Shown: positions 41,050 to 46,912 of the stretch, in pieces | Numbering within the stretch: the stretch's first letter is position 1 | Layout of the letters: each line of letters begins with the position of its first letter | Assembly: GCA_021204585.1 (NCBI GenBank) | Contig: JAJPZC010000096.1 | Span: 4,533 to 51,444 of the forward strand | Source of the DNA: Clostridia bacterium | GTDB taxonomy: Bacteria; Bacillota; Clostridia; Christensenellales; Borkfalkiaceae | Length of the DNA stretch: 46,912 nucleotides | Reading direction: 5' to 3' | The notes under the pieces: model-generated | Databases searched by the model: none | What the model was told of the DNA's origin: nothing | Seen by the model: only the letters and a program-made list of their open reading frames with translations | Made by a program: the position numbers and the translations under genes

Positions 41050-42774
41050 TCAGGCTTCGGTAGAATAGGCGGTGTCTTCCTGCCAGTCTGCGGAATAGGT
41101 GCCGTCAGGAAGAAGCGTGTAGTACGTTATGACGCCTGTGGAGGCGCTGTATATGCCAATGTCGGAGCTGGAGGCGAACTCAATGACGTATGAGCTGTCA
41201 TCCTGGGCAAGGCAGCCGTAGTCCGCATCATCGGAGGACAGGGGCGAGATGAAGGCATCCATGGAGTCTTTGTAGCCCAAGGATACGTCGAAGTCTGCCA
41301 TGCGGCAGTCGAACAGGAAAGCTGCGTAGCCTGGGTCCACGGACACGAACGTCGTGGACTGGTAGCCGGAGACGTACACGCCGGGATTGAAGAACAGGAT
41401 GAGCTCTGCAGGGATTGTAGAGTCTATGTCCGTGAGGCCAAGCTCTTCAAGGTGCTCTAACTTGCCGGAGACGGAGTACGTGGGGTTCTTCGGGTGGCCC
41501 TTGTAGTAGTAGACGTAATCGTCGCCGTAGTAGGCCATTACGGCCTTCACGTAGTCATCGAAGTTGTATTCGTTGATGTCCCAGGTGCCAAGGATTACCA
41601 TGATCTTCTTGCCGGACTCGGCGGCCTCAGTGAACATCTCGTCGCTGAAATTGTACAGGGTCTTCAGGTTGGCTTGCTGTGTTTCGTTGAGGGCGGACAG
41701 GAGGGTGTTGAGGTCCTTTACGAAGATGCTTGTGTCCACAAGAGACTCAACCTCAGCGTACATCTCGTCATTGTCCGTGGCCAGGGTGCCGCTTATGCGG
41801 GTGAGCCACCATGTGACGTTGGGCTCTTCCTTGGCCATGACATATGCGTACTCGCGGAGGTCATTGGCGTCTATGACGTATTTGGACTTCCTGGTGTATG
41901 AGCCTCCCTCGGCCACCTGGCTTTTAAGGGTCTCATACTCCCCCTTCATCCTTTCATACTCTGCGGAATTTACGGACTGGTCCTCGTTGTTGAAGTGCTG
42001 GTTGAAATACTCAAAGCTTGCCGTGCCGTCGGATAAGAGCGTCACATCATAGTTCTCAGCCGGGATGCCAAGGGCTATGGTTGCATCCATCCAGCCGTAG
42101 GCGAAATAGTCGCAGTAATAGAGATGGAAATATGAGTCCGGGTTTATCTCGTACAGCTCACGGATCCATTCGGACGTCCTGCTGTATATTGTCTTCTCGT
42201 CCGTCTCCGTGGTAAGCTCCGTGGCGGAGGCTACTGGCATGGTGTAAACGTTGTCCGGCAGGACCTTGTAATTCCATGCGCCGGGCCTTTTGAACCACAC
42301 GAAGGTTGGTATCGTGTACTCCTCCGTAATGTTCTCCAGCTCCAGGGAAAAGAGTGTCACAGGCATTGTGGAGGTCAAGGGGGCTATGACGTACTCCGAG
42401 GCGGAAAGCTCCACCGTCATTGTCTCAGATGCGGTATATATGCCCCTCTTTGTGGTTACCTTCACAGTCTGGCGCCCGTAAAAGGCGTCCAGCACATACT
42501 CTCCTTTGCGTATCTGGTTCATGTTGGACAAGGTCACGGACTGCACATCATCCCCGTCATGAGAAACCTCTATGACAACCTTGTTCACCTGTTTGGACGT
42601 ATCCCACCCGACCGTTATGGTCTGGGCGTCCTCCTCCGTCTGCTCCGCCGTAATGGTCAGGCTGACTTTCCAGATGGTGAAGTACAGCGATACGAACACC
42701 GCCAAGCAAGCAAGCAATAGAAAAGCCAGCACGCAGATGAGAAGGATCCTCGTCCTGCGCGTCATTTTCTTCAT
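41050..42774 (-). CDS. Membrane-anchored GT80-sialyltransferase-like protein
   Basis: N-terminal TM (RILLICVLAFLLLACLAVFVSLYF); NYDVTLLSDGTASFEYF, VMVILGTWD, YYYKGHPKNPTY, IPAELILFF, VSGYQSTTFVSV align with recalled GT80 motifs (DDG, KGHP, SS). Confidence 0.65.
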   Translation of the reverse strand: MKKMTRRTRILLICVLAFLLLACLAVFVSLYFTIWKVSLTITAEQTEEDAQTITVGWDTSKQVNKVVIEVSHDGDDVQSVTLSNMNQIRKGEYVLDAFYGRQTVKVTTKRGIYTASETMTVELSASEYVIAPLTSTMPVTLFSLELENITEEYTIPTFVWFKRPGAWNYKVLPDNVYTMPVASATELTTETDEKTIYSRTSEWIRELYEINPDSYFHLYYCDYFAYGWMDATIALGIPAENYDVTLLSDGTASFEYFNQHFNNEDQSVNSAEYERMKGEYETLKSQVAEGGSYTRKSKYVIDANDLREYAYVMAKEEPNVTWWLTRISGTLATDNDEMYAEVESLVDTSIFVKDLNTLLSALNETQQANLKTLYNFSDEMFTEAAESGKKIMVILGTWDINEYNFDDYVKAVMAYYGDDYVYYYKGHPKNPTYSVSGKLEHLEELGLTDIDSTIPAELILFFNPGVYVSGYQSTTFVSVDPGYAAFLFDCRMADFDVSLGYKDSMDAFISPLSSDDADYGCLAQDDSSYVIEFASSSDIGIYSASTGVITYYTLLPDGTYSADWQEDTAYSTEA

Positions 42775-43038
42775 ATTCGGTAAATCTCTCCTTAACAATG
42801 GCGGCTCCCGGGTGCCGCCGGCCCCATCACATGGAGAGCCCTAAGGCTTCCATGCAATGAGTATACAATATCTCATGACACAAAAGCAAAGGTTTTGACT
42901 CATAAAGTCTGTGAAAAGCACACTGCCGGACTTTATTTGCGCTCATTTTGCTTAGGAAGCCGCATGCTTTGGCCCCAGCCATACAGCAAGGGGGAATTCT
43001 GGGCAAAACAAAAGCCCGGACTGTTCATCCGGACTTCC

Positions 43039-43114
43039 TGGTGCACCTTCACGGACTCGAACCGTGGGCCCACTGATTAAGAGTCAGTTGCTCTACCAAC
43101 TGAGCTAAAGGTGC
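43039..43114 (-). tRNA. tRNA-Lys(CTT)
   Basis: Cloverleaf read on the minus strand; anticodon loop CTCTTAA; CCA encoded. Confidence 0.95.
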
Positions 43115-43152
43115 ATGGCGTATATATTGAAATAACTTCCGTTAATGTTGAC

Positions 43153-43228
43153 TGGTGATCCATCCGAGACTCGAACCCGGGGCCCTTTGATTAAAAGTCA
43201 AATGCTCTGCCAACTGAGCTAATGGATC
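43153..43228 (-). tRNA. tRNA-Lys(TTT)
   Basis: Anticodon loop CTTTTAA; CCA encoded. Confidence 0.95.
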
Positions 43229-43232
43229 AAAA

Positions 43233-43307
43233 TGGCTGGGGTGGCAGGACTTGAACCTACGATACTGGAATCAAAATCCAGGGCCTTAACCACTTGGCGA
43301 CACCCCA
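43233..43307 (-). tRNA. tRNA-Gln(TTG)
   Basis: Anticodon loop TTTTGAT; CCA encoded. Confidence 0.95.
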
Positions 43308-43337
43308 ATGTTTCAGGGCGGAGCCCTAAAAAAAGGT

Positions 43338-43414
43338 TGGGGCGGGCGACAAGGTTCGAACTTGCTGCCTCCAGAGCCACAATCTGGCGCTCTACCAATT
43401 GAGCTACGCCCGCC
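43338..43414 (-). tRNA. tRNA-His(GTG)
   Basis: Anticodon loop TTGTGGC; G-1 opposite C73; CCA encoded. Confidence 0.95.
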
Positions 43415-43421
43415 ATCCTTT

Positions 43422-43498
43422 TGGTGCGCCCGGAGAGACTCGAACCCCCGACACACGGCTTAGAAGGCCGTTGCTCTATCCTGCTGAGCTACGGGCGC
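43422..43498 (-). tRNA. tRNA-Arg(TCT)
   Basis: Anticodon loop CTTCTAA; CCA encoded. Confidence 0.95.
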
Positions 43499-43531
43499 AT
43501 TAGACTCAAGCATCCGTGCTTTTCAAGTTTA

Positions 43532-43605
43532 TGGAGCGGGTGATGGGAATCGGACCCACGCGTCCAGCTTGGAAGGCTAGCGTTCTACCATTGAACTACA
43601 CCCGC
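43532..43605 (-). tRNA. tRNA-Gly(TCC)
   Basis: Anticodon loop CTTCCAA; CCA encoded. Confidence 0.95.
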
Positions 43606-43952
43606 ATACGCACGCTTGTCTCTTCAATTCAATGCTAGACCATTTTAGCAAATCATAAAATAGCTGTCAACTCATTTTCAACTTTAAGATTGCTGTAACG
43701 GCAAAAAAGTTCAAATAAAATGCGCGCGAAGCCGGATTCATAATGCAGACGGCATGGTGATACTGTTCATAGTATGGTGAATAGGGGTAGTTTATCTATT
43801 CTATTGCTATCTTGTTTCGTTGATTTAATTTGCTTTTAAATATCAAAAAATTGCTTGCAATTGCTTGATTTTGCATAAAATTGCTTGCAAAATATATTTT
43901 GTATGCTATAATAAAATACGGTTATGGAGATATTTAAGCAAGGAGGGTTGAT

Positions 43953-44255
43953 ATGAGTAACAGTTCAGTTGTATATGCGAGAATTGACAGTTCGCTTAAG
44001 GAGGAGGCCGAGGCTATTATGTCAGATCTCGGAGTAACTCCTACAGCTTTAATTCAGATGGTATATAGGCAGATAGTGCTTACCAAGGGAATTCCTTTTG
44101 AAGTCCGTTTACCGGGAAATCCTGTATGCGTTGGAGATCTCTCCGATGAGCAACTCATGGATTTGCTGGCTGAGCGTGTTGAGGCCAGCAAGGTGAGAAA
44201 AACTTACTCAAAGGAGGAATTCAAAAAGAAATTAGAGGATGAATTCTGTAGGTGA
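43953..44255 (+). CDS. RelB/DinJ-family antitoxin
   Basis: YARIDSSLKEEAEAIMSDLGVTPTALIQMVYRQIVLTKGIPFEVRLP. Confidence 0.92.
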   Translation: MSNSSVVYARIDSSLKEEAEAIMSDLGVTPTALIQMVYRQIVLTKGIPFEVRLPGNPVCVGDLSDEQLMDLLAERVEASKVRKTYSKEEFKKKLEDEFCR

Positions 44256-44604
44256 CGGACGTTATAATATCGTCTATACGGAGAATCTCTTTGAGGACTT
44301 AAGGGAGCTGTATTTAAATGTAGCTTTCATTTCCATGTCTGAGGAGACCGCTTATGCATTTATCAATCGGATTTGGGAGAGGATTGAAGTATTATCCTAT
44401 TTTCCCAATGCCTATCCCGAAGTGGAGTGGAATTCCAACAAGGGAAACGGCGGCACCGTACGTAAGCTGGTTATTGAGAGGAAATATATTGCGTATTTCT
44501 ATGTTGATAATGAAATGAATGTGGTTGTCATCGGCTTATTTTATGGTGGTATGAGCATGGATGCCGTTATTGAAAGAATCCGGAGATATCTTTTTGGAGT
44601 TTAG
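44239..44604 (+). CDS. RelE/ParE-family toxin
   Basis: Overlaps the antitoxin; FINRIWERIEVLSYFPNAYPEVEWNS...VRKLVIERKYIAYFYVDNEMNVVVIGLFYGGM. Confidence 0.9.
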   Translation: MNSVGDGRYNIVYTENLFEDLRELYLNVAFISMSEETAYAFINRIWERIEVLSYFPNAYPEVEWNSNKGNGGTVRKLVIERKYIAYFYVDNEMNVVVIGLFYGGMSMDAVIERIRRYLFGV

Positions 44605-44668
44605 TATAGAAGCTGGCATTGCGTCCAAGTCATTTATGTGTAATGCTTAGGTGACTATTTGAAAACAA

Positions 44669-44700
44669 GCTCCCTGCGGCAAATGCTGCAGGGAGCTTCT
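44669..44700. terminator. Intrinsic terminator between convergent toxin and kinase-like copy 2
   Basis: agctccctgcggcaaatgctgcagggagct. Confidence 0.8.
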
Positions 44701-44732
44701 CAATACTTTGCTATTATTAGGATTAATTCGGC

Positions 44733-45602
44733 TCAATGTATCCTTTCCGGCATATAACCGTATTCAAAGCCGTTCTCTTTCTCCCACGCTGCGATGTCTG
44801 CTTTTGAGGTCTTCACGAAGTCTTTGGCTGAGATGGATGTGCCGGGGATTATCTCATCATCCTGCGCAAGCATCACGGCATGCAGGACGGGGAGGTCCAG
44901 CTTGTTGGATGCTATGACCTTGCGCGCTCCTTTGTACAGGTACATTGAATCTTCTACCTTCAGGACCTGCACGATGTCCGCAGGCCCGTCTGTCGGCTCT
45001 GCCTGTCCGGAAGGATATATATTCTTGGGAGAGAGGTAAATAGCGGGAGAGGCCTCTTCCGCAAGGCCTGAGATATGCCTGTGGATGATGTCGCAGATGC
45101 CTTCGGGGTCCAGGGTGCTGGTATCTATGATGAGGTCATAATTTCTGAAGTCCATCATATTGGCGTGGTATATGACCTTGTACCTTTCCGCTTCAACCTG
45201 GCGCCTTTTGATAAGGTCCTCCATGGCTTCCTGGACGCTGTGGTACGTCTCTTCCTTTGTCTCTCTCTTTCCGTACACGCGCTCCGCTGCAATGATGGGG
45301 GAGACGAGGAGATGGATCTTGTACGCGCCCTCCACGAAGTGCCAGGCCATGCGGGAGTCAAAAATGATGTCCTTGTCCGTGTTTTCCTTGGCGTAATCTG
45401 AGAGCCTGCCGTCTATGATGTAATCATAATGGTAGTCCTTCATGCCCAGCTCATTGAGCTGCAGCGTGGTTATTCCCATCTCGTTCGCAAGGGCCCTCTG
45501 TATCTGCCCCGTGGAGAAGGTGGAAAATCCGTATCTTCTTTCCAGTATCCTGCATATAGTGCTCTTTCCGCTGGCAAGCTGCCCGTTTAAAGCAATGAAC
45601 AT
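44733..45602 (-). CDS. Cytidylate kinase-like P-loop protein with ParB-like C-terminal region, copy 2 (inverted paralog)
   Basis: Same length (289 aa) and near-identical to 40050-40919, opposite strand. Confidence 0.75.
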   Translation of the reverse strand: MFIALNGQLASGKSTICRILERRYGFSTFSTGQIQRALANEMGITTLQLNELGMKDYHYDYIIDGRLSDYAKENTDKDIIFDSRMAWHFVEGAYKIHLLVSPIIAAERVYGKRETKEETYHSVQEAMEDLIKRRQVEAERYKVIYHANMMDFRNYDLIIDTSTLDPEGICDIIHRHISGLAEEASPAIYLSPKNIYPSGQAEPTDGPADIVQVLKVEDSMYLYKGARKVIASNKLDLPVLHAVMLAQDDEIIPGTSISAKDFVKTSKADIAAWEKENGFEYGYMPERIH

Positions 45603-45656
45603 GTCTCACTTCCACACCGGAGAATCCGTCTCCGGCAACCTCAAAAGGATGCCGTT

Positions 45657-45685
45657 AATATAGCACTTAGGGGAAAGGATGTCAA
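45657..45685 (-). promoter_or_regulatory. Promoter upstream of kinase-like gene copy 2
   Basis: Minus strand TTGACA-17-TATATT. Confidence 0.7.
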
Positions 45686-45924
45686 ATGATGCGCAGGCCG
45701 CTCGAAAAGCCCATGGATGCCGTCATATGCGCTCTGTAATGCTATTCCTTGCCATGCCGGAAAGAAGTTAGGAGGCGTGATAAAGTCTCTCCATGAGCCT
45801 TTATTTCCGCAATATGTTCCGCCGTACAGAAATTTCTACTTGCAACTTTTGCGGCCACGCAGCGCAACCCGGGCCGGATGATTTACTTTCCTCTTAGTGG
45901 CATGGTATCATTGGAGCAGAGGGT

Positions 45925-46521
45925 ATGATTATGAAAAAGAACGATGTGAAAAGAGAGAGATTTGAGCATGCGATCCTGCTGTATTTCATTTGCTGCAAGG
46001 TGTGCGCAAGAATAGAGGAAGAAGGGCTTGAAGACAAGGAGGCACTTGCGAGCTTGTACAATTCGCAGATGAGGGCCGCCCTGGAGCAGGAAAGCACAAA
46101 CCTATGGAAGCTTGACCCGAAGGATCTGTACGACATGTACCGCGAGGAGCAGGAGACAGGGGGCATTAATCTGGAGAAAGCCTTAAATAAGGCCGCTCTT
46201 GTGGAGGATACGTTTGAGGATAAATTGCAGCGGATGGACGTTGATCACGATGACTGCTTATATTACAGAAAGGAAGACGAGCCCCGTGTGAACGATGAAG
46301 CGGATTATGCGATTCTTGCCATAGAACTATACTGCAATTACAGGAATCTGACGGGGAAAGCGGTCATGGACCTCTTCTATTCGAACGGAATGCTGGAATA
46401 CCTTCTTGTAATTGCGGACGCCCTGCTTCTCGTTGGCCTGGATTTTGCCATGAAACAGATAGATAAGCTTCTTGAGGAGAAGGGCGTGAAGTTTGAAAAG
46501 CCTGGCAGGCCTTTTCACTGA
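45925..46521 (+). CDS. Hypothetical protein with DUF3791-like C-terminus
   Basis: DEADYAILAIELYCNYRNLTGKAVMDLFYSNGMLEYLLVIADALLLVG resembles DUF3791. Confidence 0.55.
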   Translation: MIMKKNDVKRERFEHAILLYFICCKVCARIEEEGLEDKEALASLYNSQMRAALEQESTNLWKLDPKDLYDMYREEQETGGINLEKALNKAALVEDTFEDKLQRMDVDHDDCLYYRKEDEPRVNDEADYAILAIELYCNYRNLTGKAVMDLFYSNGMLEYLLVIADALLLVGLDFAMKQIDKLLEEKGVKFEKPGRPFH

Positions 46522-46589
46522 AATCTTCATCGCATTTGTGGCTATATATCTCAAATGGGTTGATGACCCCTGAGGCTATGCCCCGGGGT

Positions 46590-46912
46590 CTATTTACAAC
46601 TTTTGAGTTGACGGACCCCGGAACCGGGGCTATTTCCAATTTCTGAGTTGACGGCTACCGGAACGCGGGGCTATTTCCAACTTCTGAGTTGACGGCCACC
46701 GAAGACCGGCGCTATTTATAACTTTTGACTTGATAGATTCCGTCATTCCTGGAGATTCTCCAGTCAGCAAGAACGGTGGCTATTTACAACTTTTGAGTTG
46801 ATGAATTCCGTCATCCCGGGAGATCCTCCGGCCAGCCAAAAACCGAAGATATTTACAACTTTTGAGTTGATGAACCCCATAGCCCAGAGGGAGCCTCCGG
46901 CCGGCTAAGAAC
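46590..46912. repeat. Interspersed hairpin repeat array, at least 6 units, running off the window end
   Basis: ctatttacaacttttgagttga-like units start at about 46590, 46630, 46671, 46712, 46780 and 46849. Confidence 0.9.

Noticed and set aside
43953-44604. Novel defence system
   Set aside because: The two ORFs match the ordinary RelB/RelE-ParE type II toxin-antitoxin pattern.
46590-46912. Canonical CRISPR array
   Set aside because: Repeats are degenerate, the 15-16 nt inter-repeat segments are shorter than known spacers and related to each other, unit length alternates, and no cas gene is visible. Kept as an unexplained hairpin array.

Overview
This 46.9 kb window looks like a chromosomal segment of an anaerobic Firmicutes/Clostridia-type bacterium. 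The lineage call is inferred from the tgt-yajC-scfA-scfB-secD-secF order and the protein families. Core genes fill 0.1-29 kb: recJ, secF/secD, scfB/scfA (SCIFF), yajC, tgt, queA, ruvB/ruvA/ruvC, argH, a domain-permuted GH3, an aminotransferase, two FAD proteins, uvrA and uvrB. rpsO-pnp lies at 37-39.7 kb. The 29-36 kb stretch is accessory-like: a DUF4160 protein, an AAA_14/DUF4143 ATPase, an Rnl5-like RNA ligase and an orphan DNA methyltransferase with an embedded HTH, with many intergenic repeats. The 40-45.7 kb stretch is bounded by two inverted, near-identical copies of a P-loop kinase gene. Between them are a membrane-anchored GT80-sialyltransferase-like protein, six tRNAs and a RelB/RelE-like toxin-antitoxin pair. 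The window ends inside an array of regularly spaced hairpin repeats (46590-46912) that no called feature explains. The most interesting leads are that terminal array, the inverted kinase/ParB-like pair with a conserved leader, the GT80-like protein, a tandem covarying RNA-like element at 15.95-16.2 kb, duplicated 26-bp palindromes at 32.3-32.6 kb, and LexA-like palindromes. All assignments come from reading the sequence and recalled family motifs; no searches were run.
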